Assembly: GCA_910579685.1 (NCBI GenBank)
Contig: CAJTVN010000006.1
Span: 62,001 to 126,000 of the forward strand
DNA length: 64,000 bases
Source: an uncultured Lachnospiraceae bacterium
Lineage (GTDB): Bacteria; Bacillota; Clostridia; Lachnospirales; Lachnospiraceae
Direction of reading: 5' to 3'
A model generated the notes under the pieces. The model did not search any database, was not told the DNA's origin, and was given only the letters and a program-made list of their open reading frames with translations. Both the position numbers and the translations under genes were made by a program. The first letter of the stretch is position 1. Each line of letters opens with the position of its first letter. This document shows, in pieces, positions 1 through 8,234 of the stretch.

Positions 1-34
1 GGGAGAGCTGACTTTTTATAAGGAGGAAGATGAG

Positions 35-1078
35 ATGAAGGCATCGGAAAAGATAAAGGGAATCGTTTACGCTTATAACACCGGCGGGGAATACGACATG
101 GTGCGGGAACTGGGCGTTGAGTGGCTGCGTCTGAATATCTGTTTTCCCTGGAAGGACAGGATGTTCGGGACGCTCAGCGAGGAGTATGCACAAGCCAGGC
201 AGGAATTTTTTGACACCCATGCAAAGGGGTTTCAGATCATGCCGGCGACTCCGCCCCTGGGCGGCTTTACCTATGACGAGAAGGAGGGGAAAACCTGCTG
301 GCATGAGCATTTCCCGGAATTTGTGGGGGAAAAGGGGACGGAAGAGTTCTATGAAAACGTGAGAAAAAGCATGAGCTTCATCTGCGAGGATCTGGGGGAT
401 GCGGCGGGGATCTACTGGCAGTGCATGAACGAGATTGACATCCCTGTCTTTTCCAACGATTATCCGGACGACATCCTGGCGGACACGGCAAGGGCCTGTG
501 CGGAAGGAATCCGAAGGGCCAATCCCAGGGCGCGCTGCGGCATCAATATCTCCTGTTATAATGAAAATGCGCTGCGGATTGCGGATCTGGTATACCGGGA
601 GGGCCACAGCTTCTATTACTGCGGAGTGGATCAGTACTTTGGCTCCTGGCAGCCCGGAGACGTGGATAACTGGACGGGTGTGATCGACTCCCTGTATGAG
701 AGATACCGTCTCCCCGTGCTGGCCAATGAGTGGGGATATTCCTCCGCCGGAGAGCTGGCTGTTCAGAAGCCGGATCCGAAGGAAATACCTTTCGGCTTTC
801 CGGATGTGTGCTATGTAAAGAAATGGTTTTATGAGGTTTCAGGCGGCCATACGCCTCAGGTTCAGGCGGATTATTTTGACCGGGGCCTGAAGCTGTTTGC
901 GGAGCATCCCCACTGTCTGGGCTCCTTCATGTTCTGCTGGAGAGACGCCTACCATTGTTATCACTGTGGGGAGCCGGACTGTCCTGCGGAGTGCTACTGG
1001 GGCCTTGTGACTGCGGACTGTGAGCCAAAGCCGGCGTATTATGCGGTGAAGACCGCCCTGGAAACCTATTATAAATAG
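35..1078 (+). CDS. Clan GH-A (TIM-barrel) glycoside hydrolase, family not assigned
   Basis: A 347-residue protein with no signal peptide, so probably cytoplasmic. It has the two carboxylates expected of a retaining clan GH-A hydrolase: an Asn-Glu pair in CMNEID (Glu133, acid/base) and a second glutamate in ANEWG (Glu232, nucleophile), about 100 residues apart as in GH5/GH39-like enzymes. The exact family and substrate cannot be read from the sequence. The start is supported by AAGGAGG eight bases upstream. The gene is the first in the window and ends convergently with the GH4 gene, so any operon partners lie to the left. An odd feature is a cysteine cluster near the C terminus (Cys301, 308, 311, 316, 320), which resembles a small metal-binding loop. 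By context the enzyme probably acts on a pectic oligosaccharide; that is inference. Confidence 0.7.
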   Translation: MKASEKIKGIVYAYNTGGEYDMVRELGVEWLRLNICFPWKDRMFGTLSEEYAQARQEFFDTHAKGFQIMPATPPLGGFTYDEKEGKTCWHEHFPEFVGEKGTEEFYENVRKSMSFICEDLGDAAGIYWQCMNEIDIPVFSNDYPDDILADTARACAEGIRRANPRARCGINISCYNENALRIADLVYREGHSFYYCGVDQYFGSWQPGDVDNWTGVIDSLYERYRLPVLANEWGYSSAGELAVQKPDPKEIPFGFPDVCYVKKWFYEVSGGHTPQVQADYFDRGLKLFAEHPHCLGSFMFCWRDAYHCYHCGEPDCPAECYWGLVTADCEPKPAYYAVKTALETYYK

Positions 1079-1094
1079 GAAGCTTTGCAAAAAT

Positions 1095-1128
1095 CTGCCG
1101 CAGACCGGTTTGTCCCGGCCTGCGGCAG
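1095..1128 (-). terminator. Hairpin terminator of the GH4 gene
   Basis: An 8-bp outer stem (CTGCCGCA with TGCGGCAG) plus an inner CCGG pairing lies just past the minus-strand GH4 stop. Read on the minus strand it is followed by ATTTTTG; the plus strand has no T tract after it. It therefore fits a minus-strand terminator between the two convergent genes. Confidence 0.7.
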
Positions 1129-1141
1129 AGAGGTGGCGGCT

Positions 1142-2551
1142 TTATATGTCCGCTGTCAGGTCATACATGGAAAGATACGCTTTCGTGTTTTCGCACATCT
1201 CCTGAAACAGCCTTCCGGCGTCTGCAAGGCCGCAGGTCACCAGGGGATCGTTTGTGAAGGCGGCGAAGATCTTTCCCAGGTCGCGGCCGGCGATTCCTTC
1301 CGAGACCAGCTCCTGCTCTCCGCAGATTCTTGCGATCAGAGGATAGATTTCCGAAGGAACGGGGCCGGCCTGCACGGGATCAAGGCTGCCGCAGCGGAAG
1401 ACGGCATTGGTCTCCACCACGGCTTCCAGGGGAAGGTTTGGAATCTGGCCCCGGTTGGGAAGGTTCACGTTGGTCACCAGGTCGCAGAGCCCAAGGAGTG
1501 CCCGGATCTGATTAACGCCCTCCTCCCCGGTGCCGTTTATTTTGACGGCTTCCTGTCCGGTGCGCAGGCGCATGCTCCTCTCCATGCGTTCCTTCAGGTC
1601 ATTTTTCCGCCAGGAAACGGGCGTTAGTCCGAACTGCATTTCCCGGACTCTTTCGGGACTTTCCAGGTACCAATTTCCGGGACAGAACTCCGCCAGATGG
1701 CGGTCGCCAGCGGCGGCGATAGAGCCGAAGCGCAGAAAGAGATCCATCTTCACCTTTTCCGTGCTGGCAAAGCTGTTGTTCATCCAGTTGGAATCCACGG
1801 CTCCGTCGCCGGTGAGATACCCGTCCCGGTATTTGCGGCAGAAATTGCGGTAGTGGGGAAACAGATCATGCCCCTGCCAGACGGCGCTGGTGAGCCAGGT
1901 GAAATGGTTGACGCCAACGGGATTTACCCTGATCTCGCGACGGTTCACGTCCTTTGCGCCAAAGACCTCCTCCACCATAAGGGCCAGGAACTTCTGCGTG
2001 CCAAAAACCTCATGGCAGCAGCCAAAGGCCCTGATTTCCGGGAAAACGCGGTACAGAGTCTTTACGCACAGCGTCATGGGATTGGTGTAGTTGATGACCC
2101 AGGCCTTGGGGCAGCAGGCTTTGATTCCCTGTGCGATTACCTCAAACATGGGAAGGGTACGCATGGCCCGGACGATCCCGCCGGGGCCCGTCGTATCTCC
2201 CACCGACTGGTAAATTCCGTACTTTTCGGGAGCATGTACATCAGACTCCATCTCGTCAAAGGTGCCGGGAAGAATAGAGATAACCACGAAATCAGCCCCG
2301 GTAAGCGCCTGGTCAAGGGTTTTTACCGCAGTATAATCCCAGTGGGACCGGGCCCCCTGTGCCTCCTTGAATTTGTTGCCTATGATCTCGTTGTCCTTTG
2401 CGGCCTGGAAGTCAATGTCGTAGAGGGCCACCTGGCCGCTGATGTCGTCGCAGGCGGCGAGATCGCTCATGAGTCCCCAGGCCCAGCCTCTGGAACCGCC
2501 GCCGATATAGGCGATCCTGATGTCCTGCACTTTGTGCTGTGAATCTTGCAT
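1142..2551 (-). CDS. lplD: GH4 NAD/metal-dependent glycosidase, LplD-like alpha-galacturonidase
   Basis: A 469-residue member of glycoside hydrolase family 4. These enzymes use NAD and a divalent metal for a redox-assisted elimination. A Rossmann loop is visible near residue 17 (YIGGGSRG), followed by the dinucleotide-binding LYDID, then the NP..T and GCCHEV segments whose Cys and His bind metal in the family. The N-terminal block resembles Bacillus LplD alpha-galacturonidases more than 6-phospho-glucosidases, and the neighbouring GH105 and GH112 genes also point to pectin. ATG at 2551 was chosen because GGAGGT precedes it by a good distance; a longer reading frame to 2623 has no such site. 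It is divergent from the AraC gene at 2729. Alpha-galactosidase activity is the main alternative. Confidence 0.8.
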   Translation of the reverse strand: MQDSQHKVQDIRIAYIGGGSRGWAWGLMSDLAACDDISGQVALYDIDFQAAKDNEIIGNKFKEAQGARSHWDYTAVKTLDQALTGADFVVISILPGTFDEMESDVHAPEKYGIYQSVGDTTGPGGIVRAMRTLPMFEVIAQGIKACCPKAWVINYTNPMTLCVKTLYRVFPEIRAFGCCHEVFGTQKFLALMVEEVFGAKDVNRREIRVNPVGVNHFTWLTSAVWQGHDLFPHYRNFCRKYRDGYLTGDGAVDSNWMNNSFASTEKVKMDLFLRFGSIAAAGDRHLAEFCPGNWYLESPERVREMQFGLTPVSWRKNDLKERMERSMRLRTGQEAVKINGTGEEGVNQIRALLGLCDLVTNVNLPNRGQIPNLPLEAVVETNAVFRCGSLDPVQAGPVPSEIYPLIARICGEQELVSEGIAGRDLGKIFAAFTNDPLVTCGLADAGRLFQEMCENTKAYLSMYDLTADI

Positions 2552-2678
2552 GTTCCTTACCTCCGTGGTGAAAAAGTCGTTTCTTCTGGTAAATGATAAA
2601 TCAATAAAGATATCATACGACAAAAATTTAATAAAATCCTTAATTTATTTGATATAATAGGATAAAAATATAAAAAAT

Positions 2679-2707
2679 TTGACCATTTTCAGAGAACGTG
2701 TTACCAT
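2679..2707 (+). promoter_or_regulatory. Candidate sigma-A promoter of the AraC gene, overlapping a possible operator half-site
   Basis: TTGACC and TACCAT are separated by 17 bases and end about 20 bases before the GTG start. The first hexamer overlaps TGACCATTTT, the reverse complement of the core of the motif found at 3597 and 8093. The AraC protein may therefore regulate its own promoter; that is inference. Confidence 0.45.
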
Positions 2708-2728
2708 AATCGGAGAAAATGGAAAAGG

Positions 2729-3583
2729 GTGTGCGGAAGTTTGGAAGACAAAGCAGTCAAGGTCTCGGATTCATTGATTTCCAGAGACAGGACGGTAAAC
2801 AGGAGAAAGAGCTGCGAGGTGCATTATCATGACGAGCATGAGCTGTACTATCTGCAGGAGGGAAGAACCACTTACTTTATAGATAACGAGATTTTTGGCG
2901 TGGAGAAAGGGGATTTTGTCTTTGTTCCAAGAGGGATCCTCCACCGGACTGACAGCGGGGACTGCAGAAAAAATACCAGGATTCTGCTGAATTTTCCGGA
3001 TGACGTGTTTGACGGAAAAGCCGGGGCGCTGTACCAGGCGCTGTGTGCACAGCCTGTCTTCGGCGTGTCTGAGGATCGGCTTTTGGAGCTGGAAGGACTT
3101 TTCTGGAAGATCGAGAGGGAATATAAAGGACAGGGAGCATACGGGGAGATTCTGACATACAGCTATATCACGGAGCTGCTTGCGCTCCTTTGCCGCTGCC
3201 GCCGTCAGAAGAAGTCCGGGATTCAGGAATCGGACCGCATTATATATGAAATCACGTCCTTTATCGGGGAGAATTATGGACAGGACATCTCTCTGCAGAA
3301 GATTGCCAGAAGCTTTTCCATCAGCGAAAGCTATCTTTCCAGAAAATTCAAGGCAGTCACGGGAATCGGACTCAATCGGTACATCACCTATGTGCGGATG
3401 TCAAATGCGGAAAAGCTTCTGAGGCGGGGCGGGGTGTCGGTGGCCCGGACGGCGGTAATCTGCGGGTACAATGACACCAATTATTTTTCCATGGTTTTCA
3501 AGAGGATCCACGGCGTGACGCCCTTTCGGATGGTCAGGAATGGGGAGGATGCCGCGGCAGGTAAAAAAGCCGGAAAAGTTTAA
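2729..3583 (+). CDS. AraC-family transcriptional regulator with N-terminal cupin
   Basis: A 284-residue regulator. The first 100 residues contain a cupin-like sugar-sensing domain (HYHDEHELYYL, then VPRGILHR). The last 100 residues hold two helix-turn-helix motifs ending in the usual AraC signature (GYNDTNYFSMVFKR, GVTPFRM). The start is a GTG with a weak AAAGG upstream, so the true start may differ by a few codons. The gene is divergent from the GH4 gene and lies upstream of GH105, a typical place for a local activator of both. The shared motif at 3597 and 8093 is its best candidate operator, although the AraC protein encoded at 7051 could also bind it. Confidence 0.85.
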   Translation: MCGSLEDKAVKVSDSLISRDRTVNRRKSCEVHYHDEHELYYLQEGRTTYFIDNEIFGVEKGDFVFVPRGILHRTDSGDCRKNTRILLNFPDDVFDGKAGALYQALCAQPVFGVSEDRLLELEGLFWKIEREYKGQGAYGEILTYSYITELLALLCRCRRQKKSGIQESDRIIYEITSFIGENYGQDISLQKIARSFSISESYLSRKFKAVTGIGLNRYITYVRMSNAEKLLRRGGVSVARTAVICGYNDTNYFSMVFKRIHGVTPFRMVRNGEDAAAGKKAGKV

Positions 3584-3596
3584 AACGGGGCACCTG

Positions 3597-3613
3597 TAAA
3601 TGGTCATTTTTGC
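3597..3613 (+). promoter_or_regulatory. 17-bp operator-like motif upstream of GH105
   Basis: TAAATGGTCATTTTTGC occurs here and, base for base, at 8093-8109 ahead of the ABC importer. Both copies are followed by a TTGTTTTT run and then, 28 to 31 bases later, by TTGTCA and an ATAAT-rich block. A shared AraC-type activator site is the simplest reading. Confidence 0.6.
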
Positions 3614-3699
3614 TTGTTTTTGTGCCATGGCTGAATAGATTTTGTCAGTATTTTATAAGATAATGGAATCAAAATCATAAGTGACGGGGGTAGTGGACT

Positions 3700-4746
3700 A
3701 TGAAACTAAAATATGACAGAGAGCGGATCCTTCAGGCTGTTGATAAAATAGTGAAGAAGACTATGCAGATGGACATGACCTGGGACTGGCCGTGCGGTGT
3801 GGCCTATTATGGTGTCGCCGCGGCCTATGAGAGGACAGGAAGGGAAGAATATCTGACACTTTTGAAGAACCGGGTGGATGAGCTGATATCCCTGGGGCTT
3901 CCCCAGGTGTGGACGGTGAACACATGCGCCATGGGACATTGCCTGATCACGCTCTATCAGGCAACCGGAGAAGAGAGATATTGGGATCTGGTCATGAGCA
4001 AGATGAAATACCTGAGAACACAGGCGCTGCGCTTTGGGGACAGAGTGCTGCAGCATACGGTTTCGCCCAAAAATGATTTTCCGGAGCAGGCCTGGGCGGA
4101 CACCCTGTTCATGGCAGCCTACCTGATGCTCCGCGTGGGCGTGATCAGCAGGGACGAGGAGCTGGTGAATGATGCATTGAATCAGTGGTACTGGCATATC
4201 AACTATCTGCAGGATCCGGAGAAGGGATTTTATTATCATGGCTACAACAACATATCCGGCGATCATATGTCGGGGATTTACTGGGGAAGAGCCAACGCCT
4301 GGGCGGCCTACACGATGTCCAGGGTAGGCTGGACGCTGCCGGAATGCTACCTGTATCCGCAGTACATGGACGTGTCGGGCTCCTTGAGCGAACAGCTCTC
4401 GGCCCTTAAGACCGTGCAGACGGAAAACGGACTTTGGAGAACCGTGCTGGATGATGAGGAAGCCTATGAGGAAATCTCCGCTTCCGCAGGAATTGCCGCA
4501 GCCATGGTGTGCAACCATAATCCGCTCCATATCCGCTACATCAACAAGGCTGTTGAAGGTGTTCTGGCGAATGTGGGGAGTGACGGCAAGGTGCTGAATG
4601 TGTCCGGCGGCACTGCGGTGATGAAGGATGTGGAGGGCTACCGGGGAATCTCCAAGAGATGGATCCAGGGCTGGGGACAGGGACTCGCACTTGCGTTTTT
4701 GTGTGCGGTTCTGGGATGTGACGAGCAGTCCGGGGATGAGGCATAA
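3700..4746 (+). CDS. GH105 unsaturated rhamnogalacturonyl hydrolase (YteR/YesR-like)
   Basis: A 348-residue alpha/alpha-barrel enzyme without a signal peptide. It should remove the 4,5-unsaturated galacturonic acid left at the end of rhamnogalacturonan-I fragments by lyases. The family motif around the catalytic aspartate is present (AWADTLFMA, Asp134), as is the later aromatic WGRANAW segment that lines the pocket. Length matches the family. ATG at 3700 follows a GGGGG run nine bases upstream. It is probably co-transcribed with the GH112 gene 80 bases downstream, and its promoter region carries the shared 17-bp motif. Confidence 0.88.
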   Translation: MKLKYDRERILQAVDKIVKKTMQMDMTWDWPCGVAYYGVAAAYERTGREEYLTLLKNRVDELISLGLPQVWTVNTCAMGHCLITLYQATGEERYWDLVMSKMKYLRTQALRFGDRVLQHTVSPKNDFPEQAWADTLFMAAYLMLRVGVISRDEELVNDALNQWYWHINYLQDPEKGFYYHGYNNISGDHMSGIYWGRANAWAAYTMSRVGWTLPECYLYPQYMDVSGSLSEQLSALKTVQTENGLWRTVLDDEEAYEEISASAGIAAAMVCNHNPLHIRYINKAVEGVLANVGSDGKVLNVSGGTAVMKDVEGYRGISKRWIQGWGQGLALAFLCAVLGCDEQSGDEA

Positions 4747-4828
4747 TTGACTTCGGGAGGGCTGAAAACGGAGAAGGGGCGTACGGGATCAGGAGCCTGA
4801 AAGGTGACATAAGAATGGAGGCATGAGG

Positions 4829-6985
4829 ATGAGTTTGGAAAAAGGGGGATTTACCCTTCCCGGGGAATCCGGGTATGAGGAATTAACGCTGAGGCTTGCG
4901 GATAAATGGGGAGCTGACGTGATCAGGGACAGCGACGGTACGGAGCTGTCAGAGGACATTATTCATGCGGGCTATGGGATTTATTCCACGGTCTGTGTGA
5001 TACGGGATCACAATGAATGGGCAAAGGAGAATGCGGATAAGCTGCAGCAGACCTTTTTGTCCACGCCACCCGTGGTGGCGGTGACGTGTTCCGGTCTGAA
5101 GATCCGGCTTCTCGAGAGCTTTTTCGAGGAGCAGTTTCGGATGAATGATAAGGAAGGCGCTATGAAATACTGGCAGGTCTGGGACAGGACGGCAAACAGG
5201 CTTCTGTCCCCGGAGGACTGGGTCTATGACCGGTCAGAGAAGACCGTGACGATTACTGCTCCGGCATGCTGGCATAAATATACGGTGAGCTTTCTGGCTT
5301 ACCGGATCTGGGAAGAGATTTCCATGTACAATCACACTACGAATAACTGGGACAAGGAGCATCTGATGCAGATTGATCCCCGCTATCCGGAGGTTCGGGA
5401 ATATCTGAGGGAATGGATGATAAAATGGTGCGAGGAGCATCCCGACACCACTGTGGTGCGGTTCACCTCCCTTTTCTATAACTTTGTGTGGATCTGGGGA
5501 AGCGATCCCGCCTGCAGAAATCTTTTCACCGACTGGGGCTCCTATGACTTTACGGTGAGTGAGAGGGCGCTGGATGAATTCCGGGAAAAATACGGCTACT
5601 CCATGACGGCGGAGGACTTTGTCAACCAGGGAAAGCTTCATGTGACCCATATGCCGGCAGATGCGCACAAAAAAGACTGGATGGACTTTATCAACGACTT
5701 TGTCATTGAGTTCGGCAGAGAGCTGGTGGATATCGTACATTCCTATGGAAAAAAAGCTTATGTGTTCTATGATGACAGCTGGGTGGGGCTGGAGCCGTAC
5801 AACGGAAGGTTTTCACAGTTTGGGTTTGACGGCCTGATCAAATGTGTCTTTTCCGGATTCGAGGCGAGACTGTGCGCAGGGGTGGACGTTCCCGTACATG
5901 AGCTGCGCCTTCACCCCTATCTGTTTCCGGTGGGTCTGGGCGGAGCGCCTACCTTTATGGAGGGCGGAGATCCTACCGGTGAGGCAAAAAAATTCTGGAA
6001 TAATATCAGGAGAGCGCTGCTTCGCAGCCCGGTGGATCGGATCGGCCTCGGGGGATATCTGCATCTTACGGAGGGCTTTCCGGACTTTAACGACTATATC
6101 GAGCAGGTTTCAGATGAATTCCGGATGCTGCGCCGCCTCCATGAGGCGGGAGAGCCCTATACGATAGGCACGAGAGTGGGAGTGCTTCATTCCTGGGGCG
6201 GCCTGCGGTCCTGGACGCTTTCGGGACATTTCCATGAGACGGACCGTCACGATCTGATTCATATCAACGAGGCCCTCTCGGGTCTTCCCGTCAGGGTGTC
6301 CTTCCTGTCCTTTGAGGATGTGAAGGCGGGAGCCCTTGCCGATGTGGACGTGGTCATCAATGCGGGATATGCGGGGAGCGCCTGGAGCGGCGGAGAGGCC
6401 TGGAAGGACGACGGGCTGGTGGAGAGGCTGACGCAGTGGGTCTATGAGGGCGGTACATTCCTGGGAGTGGGAGAGCCGTCTGCGGTGGAGGGCTTTGACA
6501 GCTTTTTCCGAATGGCTCATGTGCTTGGCGTGGACGAGGATACGGGAGCGAGAATCTGTCATGGAAGATGGAGCTTTACGGCGGAGGATCCGGAGGGAAT
6601 CGTTCCTGCAGGAGCCTGCCTTGACAGTAAGCCGAACCGTTTTCTCATAGACAGAAGCACCAGAGTGCTCATGGAGCAGGACGGGGATCCGACCCTCTGC
6701 GTCCGTGACTTTGGAAAAGGCAGAGGGATCTATCTTTCCTCCTTCCGTGTAAATGCGCCGAACACCAGACTGCTATATCAGCTGCTCCGGTATGCGGGAG
6801 GAGAAGGGGTGAGCGGACCGTACATGACGGATAATCTGTATACGGAGTGCGCTTTTTACCCCGGAAGCAATACGCTGGCTGTCATTAATAACAGCGGGGA
6901 AGAGCAGAGTACCGCAGTGCGGATGCCGGAAGAGGAGAGATCATTTTCCCTAAAGCCCTTTGAGACGTTGTTTGTGAAGTTATAG
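4829..6985 (+). CDS. GH112 beta-galactoside phosphorylase (galactosyl-rhamnose or galacto-N-biose type)
   Basis: A 718-residue cytoplasmic phosphorylase of family GH112. These enzymes split a terminal beta-galactoside with phosphate to give galactose 1-phosphate. Family blocks recognised: RDSDGT near 35, SMYNHTTN near 168, VRFTSLFYN near 212, DDSWVGLEPY near 317 (the Asp is the likely general acid, Asp316 from this start), IGLGGYLHL, and GEPSAVEG. Known activities are galacto-N-biose/lacto-N-biose phosphorylase and beta-1,4-galactosyl-L-rhamnose phosphorylase. Beside GH105 and GH4 genes the rhamnose-specific activity is the better guess, because rhamnogalacturonan-I carries Gal-Rha branches; the sequence alone does not decide. 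ATG 4829 is preferred over 4823, which sits only one base after GGAGG. Confidence 0.88.
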   Translation: MSLEKGGFTLPGESGYEELTLRLADKWGADVIRDSDGTELSEDIIHAGYGIYSTVCVIRDHNEWAKENADKLQQTFLSTPPVVAVTCSGLKIRLLESFFEEQFRMNDKEGAMKYWQVWDRTANRLLSPEDWVYDRSEKTVTITAPACWHKYTVSFLAYRIWEEISMYNHTTNNWDKEHLMQIDPRYPEVREYLREWMIKWCEEHPDTTVVRFTSLFYNFVWIWGSDPACRNLFTDWGSYDFTVSERALDEFREKYGYSMTAEDFVNQGKLHVTHMPADAHKKDWMDFINDFVIEFGRELVDIVHSYGKKAYVFYDDSWVGLEPYNGRFSQFGFDGLIKCVFSGFEARLCAGVDVPVHELRLHPYLFPVGLGGAPTFMEGGDPTGEAKKFWNNIRRALLRSPVDRIGLGGYLHLTEGFPDFNDYIEQVSDEFRMLRRLHEAGEPYTIGTRVGVLHSWGGLRSWTLSGHFHETDRHDLIHINEALSGLPVRVSFLSFEDVKAGALADVDVVINAGYAGSAWSGGEAWKDDGLVERLTQWVYEGGTFLGVGEPSAVEGFDSFFRMAHVLGVDEDTGARICHGRWSFTAEDPEGIVPAGACLDSKPNRFLIDRSTRVLMEQDGDPTLCVRDFGKGRGIYLSSFRVNAPNTRLLYQLLRYAGGEGVSGPYMTDNLYTECAFYPGSNTLAVINNSGEEQSTAVRMPEEERSFSLKPFETLFVKL

Positions 6986-7025
6986 AAAATCAATTCCTCT
7001 GATATTGCTGAATAGCTGAAAGAAA

Positions 7026-7052
7026 AAAGCTGGCCGCCGGGCCGGCTTTTTT
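7026..7052. terminator. Bidirectional terminator between GH112 and the minus-strand AraC gene
   Basis: A 9-bp GC-rich stem (AAGCTGGCC with GGCCGGCTT) and a GCCG loop, with six A on the left and six T on the right. It can act for both converging genes and touches the AraC stop codon. Confidence 0.88.
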
Positions 7053-8016
7053 ACTCAGGATACATCCAGCCGGAGTATTCCAGAATGGACTGCTTCTGTA
7101 TATTCTGATCGGACTGAAGGATCGCTTTGCGGTAATCCCGGGGAGTGGTCTGCATGGTGCGCACAAAGCAGCGGTTGTAGCTGGAAACCGACTGAAAGCC
7201 GACCATGCCGGATATGCTCAGGATGGATTCCGCTGTGGAGTAGAGCAGGATACAGGACTTCTGAATCCGGGTATTATTGATAAAATCCAGCGGCGAGGTA
7301 CCCATGATGTTGTGGAACAGGCGGCGGAAGTGAGTGGGACTCAAATGACACAGATCCGCCAGGAAATCCACGGAAAACTGCTGCATATAGTTGTTTTCCA
7401 CATAATCCAGGGCGGGAGAGAGCACAATGGGCGTGGTGGAGCTGAGAGTGCCCATGGCCTTGTCTCCGGGGGCGGATGTTCCCTCTGCGGGGTTCTGGAT
7501 GCGGTACAGCGCTATGTAGAGGGACAGGAGCAGGCCCCGGGAGCTGATCTGGTAGCCGGGATTCTGCAGTGTCAGCTCTTTCAGAGCATAATCGGCCATC
7601 TGATACAGGAAGGGATGTTCCTCTCTGGCAAAAATGTATTTATAATTCGGAAGGCCGTAGGAGAGAAGGTCATAGTTCTTCCAGTCTGCCGGCAGCAGGT
7701 GGCGGAAAAGCTCTCTGGGATCCAGATAAATATAGGACCAGTGGCTGGCAAGGCCGGGAGACGAATAGGTAGTGTGGGGGACATTGCGGGGAATGACCGT
7801 GATGTCCCCTTCTTTAAAGGGAGCGGGCTCCCCGTAGAATTCCAGGCAGCCGCTGTCGGAATGGCAGATGCCGATTTCCAGGCAGTTGTGAAAGTGGAGG
7901 TGGCCGCTGGGCCTGTCGGAGATTTTCCAGTAGTCGCCGGACAGGGCGATAACGGGAAAATGGGGCGGAAGATAGTAGTTTCTGTATTCTGTTATAATAT
8001 TCTTTCTCTTTGCCAT
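7051..8016 (-). CDS. AraC-family transcriptional regulator
   Basis: A 321-residue protein with an N-terminal cupin (HFHNCLEIGICH near 50, then VIPRNVPHT) and a C-terminal double helix-turn-helix (LSPTHFRRLFH; GFQSVSSYNRCF; PRDYRK). ATG 8016 is preferred over an upstream TTG because GAGGG lies eight bases before it. It is divergent from the importer genes at 8235, with about 220 bases between them that contain the shared 17-bp motif, so it is a good candidate regulator of that importer. Its effector is unknown; a pectin-derived sugar is likely. Confidence 0.86.
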   Translation of the reverse strand: MAKRKNIITEYRNYYLPPHFPVIALSGDYWKISDRPSGHLHFHNCLEIGICHSDSGCLEFYGEPAPFKEGDITVIPRNVPHTTYSSPGLASHWSYIYLDPRELFRHLLPADWKNYDLLSYGLPNYKYIFAREEHPFLYQMADYALKELTLQNPGYQISSRGLLLSLYIALYRIQNPAEGTSAPGDKAMGTLSSTTPIVLSPALDYVENNYMQQFSVDFLADLCHLSPTHFRRLFHNIMGTSPLDFINNTRIQKSCILLYSTAESILSISGMVGFQSVSSYNRCFVRTMQTTPRDYRKAILQSDQNIQKQSILEYSGWMYPE

Positions 8017-8092
8017 ATCTTTTTCCCTCTTGATCTGCAAATGTGTTCCTGTATTCTTATTTATAACAGTTAACGATCCTTAATGCAAGTTT

Positions 8093-8109
8093 TAAATGGT
8101 CATTTTTGC
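8093..8109 (+). promoter_or_regulatory. Second copy of the 17-bp operator-like motif, upstream of the ABC importer
   Basis: Identical to 3597-3613 (TAAATGGTCATTTTTGC) and followed by the same TTGTTTTT run. A TTGTCA at 8141 and an ATAATAAT block near 8157 sit at matching positions in both promoters. Confidence 0.6.
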
Positions 8110-8234
8110 ATTGTTTTTATAATAAAGTAATTAGAAAAGATTGTCAAAATATACCATAATAATAGCAGAAAGAGAAGGAAACTATGCAATGTGACCATAA
8201 ATTAGGGCCGTTGCTATTTCAAGGAGGTATGAAA

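Noticed and set aside
1085..2542. Long plus-strand open frames opposite the GH4 gene
   Set aside because: They mirror the coding strand of a well-supported gene in GC-rich DNA and lack recognisable domains.
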